NCBI RefSeq assembly: GCF_034432235.1
Contig: NZ_DAOUCJ010000050.1
Coordinates: 1-64,000 of the forward strand
Origin: Thermoflexus sp.
GTDB lineage: Bacteria; Chloroflexota; Anaerolineae; Thermoflexales; Thermoflexaceae
Reading direction: 5' to 3'
DNA length: 64,000 bases
Part shown: in pieces, positions 8,473 through 17,196 of the stretch
How the letters are laid out: the number at the start of each line of letters is the position of its first letter
Position numbering within the stretch: position 1 is the stretch's first letter
Position numbers and translations under genes: made by a program
The notes under the pieces: generated by a model
The model's input: only the letters and a program-made list of their open reading frames with translations
Told to the model about the DNA's origin: nothing
The model's database searches: none

Positions 8473-9819
8473 TCAGTAGCGTTCCAGAAGAATTCGCACT
8501 TCCTCTTCGTGGGGCATGTCCTTCATCGCCTCCCACTCCGCCCGTCGCACCGCGAGGTAGGAGCGGGCGAGCTCCGGCCCCAGGGCCTGCAGGAGGACCT
8601 CATCCTGCTCCAGGGCGGCGATGGCCTCCCCCAGGGTCGAGGGCAGCGGCCGGATCCCTCGAGCCGCCCGCTCGGATTCCGGCAGATCAGCGGGATCCAT
8701 CTGGACCGGCTCGCCGGGGTCGAGCCCTTTCTCAAGGCCGTCCAGCCCCGCGGCGATCACCGCCCCGAGCGCCAGATAGGGATTGCAGGAGGGATCCACG
8801 GTCTTCAGCTCGATGTGGGTGATCGGCCGGCCGGCGGGAGGCTGGGGGACACGAACCGCAGCCTCCCGGTTGCCGTATCCCCAGCAGGTGAAGGCCCCGC
8901 TCCAGAAGCGCGGGCGGATCCGTTTGAAGGAATTGGGGCTGGGGGTGGTGAAGGCCATCAGGGCGGGCAGGTGCTGGAGGATCCCGGCGATGAACGCCCG
9001 GGCCTCGGCCGAAAGGGCGTCGGGACGGCGGGGGTCCGCGGTGCGGTTGCGATCGCCCCGCCACAGGCTGAAGTGGAGATGGGCGCCGCTGCCCGCTTTA
9101 TCGGGGAAGATCTTGGGGACGAAGGAGGCGATCAGGCCGTGACGGCGAGCGACCGCGCGGACGGTCTCCCGGAAGACGATCTGGTTGTCGGCCGCCCGCA
9201 GGGCTTCCGCATACCGGATCGGCATCTCGAACTGGCCCGGACCGGATTCCGCGTAGATCATCTCCGGCACGATCCCCTGGGCCTCCAGGGCAGCGGTGAG
9301 CTCCTCGAGCAACAGCGCCGCGGCGTCCAGGGCGGCCGTCTGAGCGAAAACCGTCGCATCCGCCGGGAGCACCGAATCCCCCTCCCGCCGGAGCAGATAG
9401 AATTCGTTCTCGAAGGCGGCCATGATGCGCCATCCGCGACGCCCCGCCTGTTCGATCATCCGGCGGAGGAACGAGCGCGGGCAATGGGACCATGGCGCAT
9501 CTCCCTCGTAGATATCCGTGAGCACCCGAGCATGGCCGGGGGCGTAGGGCAGGGGGGTGAAAGTGGACCAGTCCGCCCGCATATGGACCTCGCCGGCGGG
9601 GGTGAGCCCGGAACCGGGGGCGAGGGCGTCCATCATCACCGGGAGAGCCTGCTGAGCGGCCGCGATGCCCACCCCTGCTCCCTCCAGGTAGTCCTCCAGG
9701 AAAGCTGTGTGGACAGCCTTGGCCCGGATGAGGCCGGCGTTGTCACACCAGATGAAACGCACATAGCGGATCTGGTGGGTGCGGATCGCGGCGAGAACCT
9801 CGCTCTTCCCAGACGCCAT
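8473..9819 (-). CDS. glutamine synthetase-like gamma-glutamyl amine ligase (GlnA/PuuA type)
   Basis: 448 residues from the ATG at 9819 behind GGAGGGAGG. Family motifs are present in order: the beta-grasp N-terminal part (VRFIWCDNAGLIRAKAV), YAESGPGQFEMPI with the metal-binding glutamates, HLHFSLW, NSFKRIRP and the WGYGNREAAVRVP arginine segment, then DPSCNPYLALGA. It is an ATP-dependent ligase. The company it keeps (C26 gamma-glutamyl hydrolase, FluG-like amidohydrolase, solute importer) argues for ligation of glutamate to an amine as in PuuA or IpuC rather than ammonia assimilation. It lacks any obvious adenylylation-site tyrosine loop, though this was judged by eye only. Confidence 0.88.
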   Translation of the reverse strand: MASGKSEVLAAIRTHQIRYVRFIWCDNAGLIRAKAVHTAFLEDYLEGAGVGIAAAQQALPVMMDALAPGSGLTPAGEVHMRADWSTFTPLPYAPGHARVLTDIYEGDAPWSHCPRSFLRRMIEQAGRRGWRIMAAFENEFYLLRREGDSVLPADATVFAQTAALDAAALLLEELTAALEAQGIVPEMIYAESGPGQFEMPIRYAEALRAADNQIVFRETVRAVARRHGLIASFVPKIFPDKAGSGAHLHFSLWRGDRNRTADPRRPDALSAEARAFIAGILQHLPALMAFTTPSPNSFKRIRPRFWSGAFTCWGYGNREAAVRVPQPPAGRPITHIELKTVDPSCNPYLALGAVIAAGLDGLEKGLDPGEPVQMDPADLPESERAARGIRPLPSTLGEAIAALEQDEVLLQALGPELARSYLAVRRAEWEAMKDMPHEEEVRILLERY

Positions 9820-9927
9820 GTTCCTGGCCTCCCTCCAGTCAGGTGGGGTGAAGCAACAACGACGAACGATCACCCGGTCCAGGGCAGGGCCAAGCCTGCC
9901 CCGGACCGGACGCCAGAGAACCTTCGC

Positions 9928-11148
9928 TCAGGGGGCGGGGACCTTCTGAGGGACACGCTCGGCGGCCAGGGTGAACTTCCCGCCCTTCACCTCGATCACC
10001 GTCACTCCCTTCTGCGGGATATGAGATTGGGGCGAGTAACGGATCACCCCGGTGACCGCCGGGAAGTCCCGGATGCTCTCCAGCGCCTTTTTGATCGCCT
10101 GGCCATCGGTGGAGCCGGCGCGTCGGATGGCCTCCGCCAGCACATACACGGCGTCGTAACCCAGGGCGGCGAAGACCGCCTCCGGCTCCGTCCCGTATTT
10201 CTGCTTGTAGGCGGCGACAAATTTCCGCACCCGCTCGTTCGGCGAGTCGGCGGCGAGCAGGGAGTGAGTGGTGAAGAACACGTTCTCAGCTGCGGATCCG
10301 GCCACCTGGATCAGCAAAGGAGTGTCATACCCATCACCGCCGACGATCGGCCCGGTGATGCCGGCGTTGCGGAACTGCTTCACAATGGTCCCCACATCGT
10401 CAGGCAGGGCCGCGATGTAATAGAAGGCCGGCTGCTGGGAAAGGGCCTTCACCTTGGCGATCTGGGCCGAGAAATCCTTGTCGCCGGACTGGTAGGTGTC
10501 CTCCAGCACGATGGTGCCGCCCAGCTCGGTGAAGCGCTCCTTGAAGTATTTGGCCAGCACCGTCGTGTATTCGGCCCCCTTATCCCACAGCAGATAGGCG
10601 GTCTTGCCGAACTTCTCGAAGGCGAACTCCGCCCCCACCGCGGCCTGCACGTTATCCCCGAAGGGGGCCAGGAAGAGCATATCCCCCACCTGCCCCGGCA
10701 GGCGCGGCGAGGTGGCCCCTACCGTGATGAAGGGGATCCCAGCTCGCTGGCAGATCGGGCCGGCCGCCAGGACGTAGTCCGAATCGTTGAAGCCGATGAC
10801 GGCCACCACCTTATCCTGCTCGATCAGCTGGGTGACAACGGTGGCCGCCGTGGCCGGGTCCGTTTTGGTATCGCGGATCAGCAGTTCGATGGGGCGGCCC
10901 ATCACACCGCCGGCGGCGTTGATCTCCTCAGCGGCCAGCCGGGCCCCATTGGCTGCCGGGACATCGATCGAGGCCATTCCGCCGGTCAGATTGAAGGGCG
11001 CGCCGATGCGGATCGGCGCGCCGCCCCCAGGCGGGGAGGCTGGAGGGACGGTCGGGGTGAGGGCAGGAGGCGGGGCCGCTGGCTGACAGGCAGCCGCCGC
11101 GAGGAGGAAAACCAGAACCGGAGCCATCCATGGACGTAGCGGGCGCAT
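9928..11148 (-). CDS. branched-chain-amino-acid-type ABC substrate-binding lipoprotein
   Basis: 406 residues. The signal peptide ends in a lipobox with Cys21 (LLAAAACQPA) and a Pro/Thr linker, so it is a membrane-anchored binding protein. The mature part starts IRIGAPFNLTGGMASIDVPAANGA, the hallmark of the LivJ/AmiC-like periplasmic-binding family for amino acids, amides and aromatic acids, and includes the VVAVIGFNDSDYVLAAGP and GDGYDTPLLIQ segments. AAGGAGG precedes the ATG. It lies between livM and the gamma-glutamyl ligase, so the ligand is expected to be the pathway substrate (an amine, amide or amino acid). Confidence 0.9.
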   Translation of the reverse strand: MRPLRPWMAPVLVFLLAAAACQPAAPPPALTPTVPPASPPGGGAPIRIGAPFNLTGGMASIDVPAANGARLAAEEINAAGGVMGRPIELLIRDTKTDPATAATVVTQLIEQDKVVAVIGFNDSDYVLAAGPICQRAGIPFITVGATSPRLPGQVGDMLFLAPFGDNVQAAVGAEFAFEKFGKTAYLLWDKGAEYTTVLAKYFKERFTELGGTIVLEDTYQSGDKDFSAQIAKVKALSQQPAFYYIAALPDDVGTIVKQFRNAGITGPIVGGDGYDTPLLIQVAGSAAENVFFTTHSLLAADSPNERVRKFVAAYKQKYGTEPEAVFAALGYDAVYVLAEAIRRAGSTDGQAIKKALESIRDFPAVTGVIRYSPQSHIPQKGVTVIEVKGGKFTLAAERVPQKVPAP

Positions 11149-11150
11149 GG

Positions 11151-12260
11151 CTATCCCTCCTTCAATTCAGGATCTGCCTTCCGAACGCGCGGAGCTTCCA
11201 GGGCTGTTTTCCGTCGTGTGAGCCAGCGCTCCAGGCGTTCAGCGATGGCCTCGAATCGGAGCTCGTGATCGCCCAGCAACCCCTGACGGCGGAAAGTCAT
11301 CAACAACATCAGCAGCACGGCCAGGCCGATCTGGCTCAGGCCGTAGAGGGGGCCGATCGTGAGGGAACCGACGGCGAGTCCCGGCTCCAGGTTTCGGAGC
11401 GCCTCCGTGGCGGCCATCACCAGCAGCGTCCCAAGGATCGATCCGGTGACGCTGCCCATCCCCCCCACGATCATCATCACGATGATCTCGAAGGTCTTGG
11501 AGAAATAAAAGGCGTTCGGAGAGAAGGCGGTGAGGAAATGGGCCCACAGCCCTCCGGCGATCCCCGTAAAAAAGGCGCTGATCCCGAAGGCGAGCAGCCG
11601 CATCTGACCGATGGACACCCCCACGCTTTTCGCGGCCCATGGATCGTCACGGGCGGCTATGAGCCGCAGGCCCAGGGGCGAATGCTTCAGGCGCCAGGCG
11701 ATATAGACGTTTAAAAGGGCCCACATGGCTGCCCAGCCCATGGTGGTGAACGGAGGCACGCCCGTGAACGTGCGGGTACCCCGGGTGAAGGCCTCGGCGT
11801 TGATCAGGACCACCCGCGTGATCACCAGGAAGCCCAGGGTGGCCACAGCAACGAAGTGCCCGCTCAGCCGCAGAACCGGGATGCCGATCAGGAGGGCGAC
11901 GATCGCCGCAACCAGGCCCCCCAGGATGAGCGCTGGAAGGAAGGGCAGGGCGATCGAGGCCAGCGGAGCAGGCAAATCGGGCAGATTGACCGCCTTCTGG
12001 TTAACCGGAAGCGTCAGGATGGCAGAAGCGTAGGCGCCCAGGGCCATGAAGCCGATGTGACCCAGGGAGAACACGCCGGTGAACCCGGTGAAGAGGTTCA
12101 GGCTCACCACCAGCATCAGGTTGATCAGGAACAGGATAGCGAGGCGCTGAAGGTAAGCGTTCCCCCCGCGGTCCAGCGCCAGATAGGCGCCGGTGAGCAA
12201 CAACACCAGGAAACCTCGCAGCGCCCAGCTCCATTCCCGTCGGATCGAAGGGCCGATCAT
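11151..12260 (-). CDS. livM: ABC transporter permease, LivM type
   Basis: 369 residues with about nine hydrophobic helices. The family signature GHIGFMALGAYASAILT and the C-terminal MMIVGGMGSVTGSILGTL are characteristic of LivM permeases of the hydrophobic/branched-chain amino acid transporter family. It is immediately followed by the binding protein and preceded, with almost no gap, by livH. It should pair with LivH to form the membrane channel. A charged C-terminal tail of about 40 residues (RRQGLLGDHELRFEAIAERL onward) extends into the cytoplasm. Confidence 0.9.
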   Translation of the reverse strand: MIGPSIRREWSWALRGFLVLLLTGAYLALDRGGNAYLQRLAILFLINLMLVVSLNLFTGFTGVFSLGHIGFMALGAYASAILTLPVNQKAVNLPDLPAPLASIALPFLPALILGGLVAAIVALLIGIPVLRLSGHFVAVATLGFLVITRVVLINAEAFTRGTRTFTGVPPFTTMGWAAMWALLNVYIAWRLKHSPLGLRLIAARDDPWAAKSVGVSIGQMRLLAFGISAFFTGIAGGLWAHFLTAFSPNAFYFSKTFEIIVMMIVGGMGSVTGSILGTLLVMAATEALRNLEPGLAVGSLTIGPLYGLSQIGLAVLLMLLMTFRRQGLLGDHELRFEAIAERLERWLTRRKTALEAPRVRKADPELKEG

Positions 12261-12261
12261 C

Positions 12262-13170
12262 TCACACCCGCTCCGCTTCCAGATAGCCCAGCACGCCGCC
12301 TGGTCGCACCAGGAGGATCAGGATCAGGATCCCATAAACCAGGGCATCCCGATAACCCACCACTCCGGCAGGCAGGAGGCCCTGGAGCGCGATCTCCAGA
12401 GCGCCCAGGAGATAGCCTCCCAGCACCGCCCCCGGGATCGTTCCGAAGCCGCCGATCACGCAGGCCACGAAGGCTTTCAGAACCGGCTCAAAACCCATCC
12501 CCGGGTTGATGGTCCCCACGTGGGCGGTCCAGAACAGAACGGCCAGGCCGGCCATAGCCGACCCGATGGCGAAGGCCAGCACCGTGACCTTCCCGATCTC
12601 GATGCCCAGGAGTTGCGCGGCCGTGGGGTTCTCCGCCGCCGCCCGCATCGCCAGGCCCAGGCGGGTCCGGGTCACAAAGAGCCCCAGCCCGCCCAGCGCG
12701 AGCAACGCCCCCCCGAACGCCCAGAGATGGATGGACGGCAGGAACAGGTTCCCGCCCGGGTGGAAGACCCGGGTAAGAACTTCGGGCATGGGGAAGGGGC
12801 GGGATCGCGGGGAGAACAACAGGATGGCCACGTTCTCCAGGAGGACCGCCACCGCGAAGGAGTTGAGCAGCAGCACCACATCCGGGGCGCCCCGCACCGG
12901 CCGGTAAGCGATCCGCTCCATGAGCACGCCCAGGGCCGCCGCGCCGGCGATGGCGCCGAGCGCCACGAGCGGGAAGGGCATCCCCTGTTGAAGCAGGAGG
13001 AGGCCGATGTAAGCGCTGGCCATCATCACCGTCCCGTGGGCGAAGTTGATCAGCCGCATCACGCCGAAGACCATAGCCAGGCCGACGGCCATCAGGGCAT
13101 ACTGGCTGCCCAGCCCCAGGGCGTTGATCAGCTGCTGGATCCAGAACTCCGGGGAGCTGAGGGCCTGCAT
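12262..13170 (-). CDS. livH: ABC transporter permease, LivH type
   Basis: 302 residues, about eight membrane helices. INALGLGSQYALMAVGLAMVFGVMRLINFAHG is broken here into its recognisable halves: the N-terminal SQYALMAVGLAMVFGV and MRLINFAHG, both typical of LivH. FVACVIGGFGTIPGAVLGGY near the C-terminus is the matching cytoplasmic coupling region. GGGGGAG precedes the ATG. It forms the importer with LivM, LivF, LivG and the downstream binding protein. Confidence 0.9.
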   Translation of the reverse strand: MQALSSPEFWIQQLINALGLGSQYALMAVGLAMVFGVMRLINFAHGTVMMASAYIGLLLLQQGMPFPLVALGAIAGAAALGVLMERIAYRPVRGAPDVVLLLNSFAVAVLLENVAILLFSPRSRPFPMPEVLTRVFHPGGNLFLPSIHLWAFGGALLALGGLGLFVTRTRLGLAMRAAAENPTAAQLLGIEIGKVTVLAFAIGSAMAGLAVLFWTAHVGTINPGMGFEPVLKAFVACVIGGFGTIPGAVLGGYLLGALEIALQGLLPAGVVGYRDALVYGILILILLVRPGGVLGYLEAERV

Positions 13171-13183
13171 CCGATCTCCCCCT

Positions 13184-13903
13184 TCAGCGACCGAGATAAA
13201 TACGGATCAGATCCGGGTTTTCCCGCAGGCGATGGGCGGCATCCGCCAGGACCAGCCGGCCGGCCTCCAGCACGTAGGCGCGGTCAGCGATCTCCAGGGC
13301 TTTCTCCGCGTTCTGCTCGACGATCAGCATCGTCAGCCCCTGGGCCTTCAACTGCGCCAGCGCCTCAAAGACTTCCTCCACCACGCGCGGAGCCAGTCCC
13401 AGCGATGGCTCGTCCAGCAGGAGGACCTCCGGGTCGGCCATGAGGGCGCGGGCGATGGCCAGCATTTGTTGCTGGCCACCGGAGAGCAGGCCCGCCGGGT
13501 GATGCAGGCGTTCCTTCAACATCGGGAAGAGGTCGAGGGCCCGCTCCAGGTTGCGGCGTTCCCGAGCCGGATCCCGCAGCCGATAGCCACCCAGGATCAG
13601 GTTCTCCCGAACCGTCAGGTTTTTGAAAATCTGGCGGCCCTCGGGGCACTGGATGATCCCCAACCGGGCGATGGTTGCAGGAGGGCGCCCGGTGATCTCA
13701 TCGCCCCGATACAGCACCTGGCCCCGCACCGGTCGCAGAAGGCCGGAGATCACCCGCAGCGTGGTGGTCTTGCCCGCCCCATTCGGCCCCAGCAGGGCCA
13801 CCACTTCACCGGGCCCGAGGGTCAGGGACAGGCCGTGCAGGGCGCGGATCGCCCCGTAAGCGGCCTCGAGATTACGCAGCTCCAGAACGGCCGGGCCGTC
13901 CAA
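13184..13903 (-). CDS. livF: ABC transporter ATP-binding protein, LivF type
   Basis: 239 residues from a TTG at 13903 behind GGAGG; the start overlaps the end of livG by 32 bases. Walker A GPNGAGKTT, Q-loop region, signature LSGGQQQ and Walker B VLLLDEPSLGLAP are complete, followed by the LivF-typical EQNAEKALEIADRAYVLEAG. This is one of two ATPases that energise the importer. Confidence 0.92.
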   Translation of the reverse strand: MDGPAVLELRNLEAAYGAIRALHGLSLTLGPGEVVALLGPNGAGKTTTLRVISGLLRPVRGQVLYRGDEITGRPPATIARLGIIQCPEGRQIFKNLTVRENLILGGYRLRDPARERRNLERALDLFPMLKERLHHPAGLLSGGQQQMLAIARALMADPEVLLLDEPSLGLAPRVVEEVFEALAQLKAQGLTMLIVEQNAEKALEIADRAYVLEAGRLVLADAAHRLRENPDLIRIYLGR

Positions 13904-14729
13904 GGAAGGCCTCCAGAACCAGGGGATTGTGGCGGATCTCCTCCGGGGTCCCCTCGGCGAGCAGGGCGCCGGAGCTCAGCACGTGCAGGCGCGGGCAGAA
14001 ACGCATCACCACCGGCATGTCATGGGCGACCATCACAATCGCCATCCGCCGCGCCCGGTGCAGCCGGCTCAGCAGATCGATCAGCGCCTCGCTCTCCTCC
14101 GGGTGTAGTCCGGCCGTCGGCTCATCCAGCAGGAGCAGCGAAGGTTCCAGGGCCAGGGCGCGGGCGATCTCCACCCGTCGCTGGTCTCCATAAGAGAGCG
14201 CGCTGGACGGCCGATGGGCCAGATGGGCGATCCCCATTTGCTCCATCAGCGCCATCGCCCGTTCTCGCAGCTCCCGAACCCGTCGATGCCCGGGTCCGAA
14301 CCCGAAGAGCGTGGATAGCACATCCGGAGGATAGTGGGCTGTCATGGCCACCATCACGTTTTCCAGAGCCGTCAGGGAGGGGAACAACCGGATGTTCTGA
14401 AACGTGCGGGCGATCCCCAGCTTCGGGATGTAATGGGTGGGGAGGCGCGTGAGATCTCGCCCGCGGAAGCGAATGGATCCTCCATCCGGCCGGATGAAGC
14501 CGCTCAGCAGGTTGATCAGGGTCGTCTTGCCCGCACCGTTCGGCCCGATCACCCCCAGGATCTCCCCCTCCTGAAGGGTCAGCCGGTAATCCCGCAACGC
14601 CACCACCCCCTGGAACCGCTTGGTTAAGCCCTCAACCGCCAGTAAGGGGATCGGGGGGGACGAGATCCCCGTCCCTTCCCGCAGGGGGTTCCCCATCGTA
14701 TGGGGCGGGACAACCGATGCCGATCCCAT
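13872..14729 (-). CDS. livG: ABC transporter ATP-binding protein, LivG type
   Basis: 285 residues. Walker A GPNGAGKTT, signature LSYGDQRR and Walker B LLLLDEPTAGLHPEES are present, with the LivG-specific GIARTFQNIRLFPSLTALENVMV. It is the first gene of an eight-gene operon (livG, livF, livH, livM, binding protein, ligase, amidohydrolase, C26 hydrolase). The start at 14729 has only a weak ribosome-binding site; an internal ATG at 14696 is possible because the first 30 residues are unlike the family. Confidence 0.9.
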   Translation of the reverse strand: MGSASVVPPHTMGNPLREGTGISSPPIPLLAVEGLTKRFQGVVALRDYRLTLQEGEILGVIGPNGAGKTTLINLLSGFIRPDGGSIRFRGRDLTRLPTHYIPKLGIARTFQNIRLFPSLTALENVMVAMTAHYPPDVLSTLFGFGPGHRRVRELRERAMALMEQMGIAHLAHRPSSALSYGDQRRVEIARALALEPSLLLLDEPTAGLHPEESEALIDLLSRLHRARRMAIVMVAHDMPVVMRFCPRLHVLSSGALLAEGTPEEIRHNPLVLEAFLGRPGRSGAA

Positions 14730-14787
14730 GGCCTGACCCTCTCGACGACTTAATGCACAAATGTGAATATATGTTCAATTTTGACTT

Positions 14788-14816
14788 ATTGTATGGGGGT
14801 GGGGGGAATTTGTCAA
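14788..14816 (-). promoter_or_regulatory. near-consensus promoter of the liv/gamma-glutamyl operon
   Basis: On the minus strand TTGACA (14811-14816) and TACAAT (14788-14793) are separated by exactly 17 bases, mostly C. Transcription would begin near 14781, about 50 bases before livG. It is one of the strongest promoter matches in the window. Confidence 0.75.
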
Positions 14817-14902
14817 GCGTCCCTCTTGAAAAACCATGGCTTTCCGATCTCCAGAAACGCACCGTTAACCCTCTCTGGGGAGAATCCCGGGGTGTCGAAA
14901 AC

Positions 14903-14934
14903 TTGACCTTCCCGTTAACCGGAAGGTTTATCCT
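14903..14934 (+). promoter_or_regulatory. MerR-type promoter with long spacer and CueR-like operator
   Basis: A -35 box TTGACC (14903-14908) and a -10 box TTATCC or TATCCT (14928-14934) are 19 or 20 bases apart, the stretched spacing of MerR-family promoters. Between them, at 14906-14927, lies an inverted repeat with arms ACCTTCC and GGAAGGT around an eight-base centre containing GTTAAC; only one base pair of the whole 22-bp element breaks the symmetry. The same arms are the CueR operator of copA promoters. It precedes the P-type ATPase gene by about 60 bases. Confidence 0.82.
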
Positions 14935-14991
14935 GGCGTTGAACGAGGTAGGGGGATGCCCTAAAAAATCCTGGAGATCAGGAGGTGCGGG

Positions 14992-17172
14992 ATGGTCGCT
15001 TCTCTCCCCATGCGAATTGGCGGCATGCACTGCTCGCTGTGCGAATCTTCCATCCGCCGTGCTCTCTCGCGTCTCCCGGGCGCTCTGGAGGTCCATGTCA
15101 GCGTGGCGCACGGCGAGGCGCTGGTGCACTACGATCCGGAGCGGGCGCGGCCGGAGGATTTCCACCGGGCGCTAAAAGCGCTGGGCTTTACGGTGGAGCC
15201 CCCCGATGAAGCCGCAGCCCTCGCCCGGGAGGAGATGGAGCTTCGAAATGCGAGGCGGAAGGCGGGATGGGCGGGCCTCGCGCTGGCGATCGGGAGCGGC
15301 CTGATGGGCCTTCGCTTCCTCGCCGGCCCTCATCCGCTCGGGATGGCCGGGATGAGCATACTAGCTCTGGCGATGGCTCTGGGCCCGGCCCGCTTCATCA
15401 TGCGCAATGGCCTTCAGGCCCTGCGCCGTCGAATCCTCAACCAGGACGTGCTGGTCTCAGCCGCGGCTTTGGCGGGCCTGATCGGCGGGGGGTTAGGCGT
15501 GCTGGATCCATCCTTTCCGGCCAGCGCCTTCCTGGGCGCCACCGTCTTCGTGCTGGCCTTCCACGTGATCGGCGGCTACTTCTCCGTTCGAGTGCATGTG
15601 CAGGCCTCCCAGGCGGTGCGCCGTTTACTTCGGCTTCAGCCCGAGGAGGCCACCCGGATCCGGCCGGATGGAAACGAGGAAACGGTTCCGGCTTCATGGC
15701 TGCGGCCCGGGGATCTCATCCGGGTGCGCCCGGGGGAACGGATCCCAGCCGATGGGATTGTGCGCGCGGGCACCTCCGCGGTCGATGAAAGCTTGCTCAC
15801 GGGAGAACCCCGGCCGCGCGATCGGCTGCCTGGCGATCCGGTGATCGCCGGGTCGATCAACCAGAGCGGCGCCCTGATGGTGGAGGTGACCCGCGTGGGG
15901 GAGGAGACCTTTCTGCGCCAGATCGCCCGGCTGGTGGCGGAAGCTCGGGCGATGAAACCCGGGATCCTCCGTCTGATCGATCGGGTGCTTCTGATCTATG
16001 TCCCCGCGGTTTTCGTCGCAGCCCTGGCTGGCTTCCTGCTCTGGACCGTGGGCCCGGTGCTGACGGGAAGGGGGCCGGATCTGACCCGCGCCCTCTTCGC
16101 GCTGCTGACCGCGCTGGTGATGGGATATCCATGCGCTCTGGGCATGGCCACCCCGCTGGCGATGATCCGGACCAGCGGGGAAGCGGCCGCGCGGGGCATC
16201 CTGATGCGTTCCCCGGAGGCTTTTCACGCCCTCAAAGTCGTAAAAGCCGTTCTTCTCGATAAGACGGGAACGTTGACCGAGGGCCAGCCGGCCTTGATGG
16301 CGGCGATCCCTCTGATCGGGGATGAGCGGGAGCTGCTGCGATGGGCGGCGGAGGCGGAGCTCCCTTCGGAGCATCCTCTGGCCCGAACGATCGCGGCCGC
16401 TGCTCGTGCTCGCGGGATCCCGCTCTCCGAGCCCGAGGCCTTCGTCGCCTTCCCGGGTCGGGGCGTGATCGCGCGCGTGAGGGGCCATGAAGTCCGGGTG
16501 GGAACGATGGCTTTCCTGAATGAACAGGGGCTGGATGGGACGGCTGCCCTTCCGGCGCTGGCCGCCCAGGAGGCGAAGGGTCGGACCACCGTGCTGGTGG
16601 CGGTGGATCAAAGGGTGATGGGGATCCTGGTCTTTGGGGATCCTCTGAAGCCGGACGCTGCCGAGGCGGTGGTCGCATTGCGTCGTTTGGGCGTGGAGCC
16701 TATGCTGGTTTCCGGGGATAATCCGGGGGCCGTCCGCGCGGTCGCGGAAGCTCTGGACATCGCTCGAGCATGGGCAGGGCTCCTTCCTCAGGAGAAGATT
16801 GAGATCGTCCGGCAGCTCCAGCGTTCGGGGCTGCGGGTCGCATTCGTCGGGGATGGGATCAACGATGCGCCGGCTCTGATGCAGGCGGATATCGGTATCG
16901 CCATCGGGACGGGGACCGACATCGCCCTGGAGGCGGCGGACGTCGTGATCGTCGGAAAGCGCCTGCACGCCCTGGCGGAGGCCCTCCAGCTTGCCCAGCC
17001 CAGTTATCGGCTCGCGGCCACGAATGTGGGGCTGGCCCTGGGCTTCAACGGCATCGGCGTGCTAGCCGCCCTCACGGGGCGCGTGGATCCGATATGGGCC
17101 ATGCTGGCGATGGGGCTCAGCGTCTCCACGGTGTGGCTCCGATCGGTCTCCGCCCGTTTGCTTGAATCCTGA
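14992..17172 (+). CDS. heavy-metal P1B-type ATPase with HMA domain and YPC motif
   Basis: 726 residues. An N-terminal HMA domain carries GMHCSLCES (Cys14, Cys17). The actuator TGEP is near residue 268, the phosphorylated Asp is about 423 in DKTGT, SEHPLA is the P1B-specific His-Pro, and GDGINDAPAL is the hinge. The transmembrane metal site reads YPC (379-381) where copper pumps have CPC; helix 7 has GFN in place of the usual YN, while helix 8 keeps a Met-x-x-Ser-x-Ser pattern (MGLSVST). The pump should export a soft metal, most likely copper given the CueR-like operator, but the altered site leaves specificity open. AGGAGGT lies five bases before the ATG. It is followed after 24 bases by the MerR gene. 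Confidence 0.9.
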   Translation: MVASLPMRIGGMHCSLCESSIRRALSRLPGALEVHVSVAHGEALVHYDPERARPEDFHRALKALGFTVEPPDEAAALAREEMELRNARRKAGWAGLALAIGSGLMGLRFLAGPHPLGMAGMSILALAMALGPARFIMRNGLQALRRRILNQDVLVSAAALAGLIGGGLGVLDPSFPASAFLGATVFVLAFHVIGGYFSVRVHVQASQAVRRLLRLQPEEATRIRPDGNEETVPASWLRPGDLIRVRPGERIPADGIVRAGTSAVDESLLTGEPRPRDRLPGDPVIAGSINQSGALMVEVTRVGEETFLRQIARLVAEARAMKPGILRLIDRVLLIYVPAVFVAALAGFLLWTVGPVLTGRGPDLTRALFALLTALVMGYPCALGMATPLAMIRTSGEAAARGILMRSPEAFHALKVVKAVLLDKTGTLTEGQPALMAAIPLIGDERELLRWAAEAELPSEHPLARTIAAAARARGIPLSEPEAFVAFPGRGVIARVRGHEVRVGTMAFLNEQGLDGTAALPALAAQEAKGRTTVLVAVDQRVMGILVFGDPLKPDAAEAVVALRRLGVEPMLVSGDNPGAVRAVAEALDIARAWAGLLPQEKIEIVRQLQRSGLRVAFVGDGINDAPALMQADIGIAIGTGTDIALEAADVVIVGKRLHALAEALQLAQPSYRLAATNVGLALGFNGIGVLAALTGRVDPIWAMLAMGLSVSTVWLRSVSARLLES

Positions 17173-17196
17173 GAGGGCTCCGAGGAGGCGCAGGGA

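Noticed and set aside
8392..11139. A 915-codon open frame on the plus strand opposite the glutamine synthetase, amidohydrolase and binding-protein genes
   Set aside because: It is a shadow frame caused by high third-position GC on the other strand: Gly/Arg/Gln/His-rich, without domains, and it crosses three well-supported genes.
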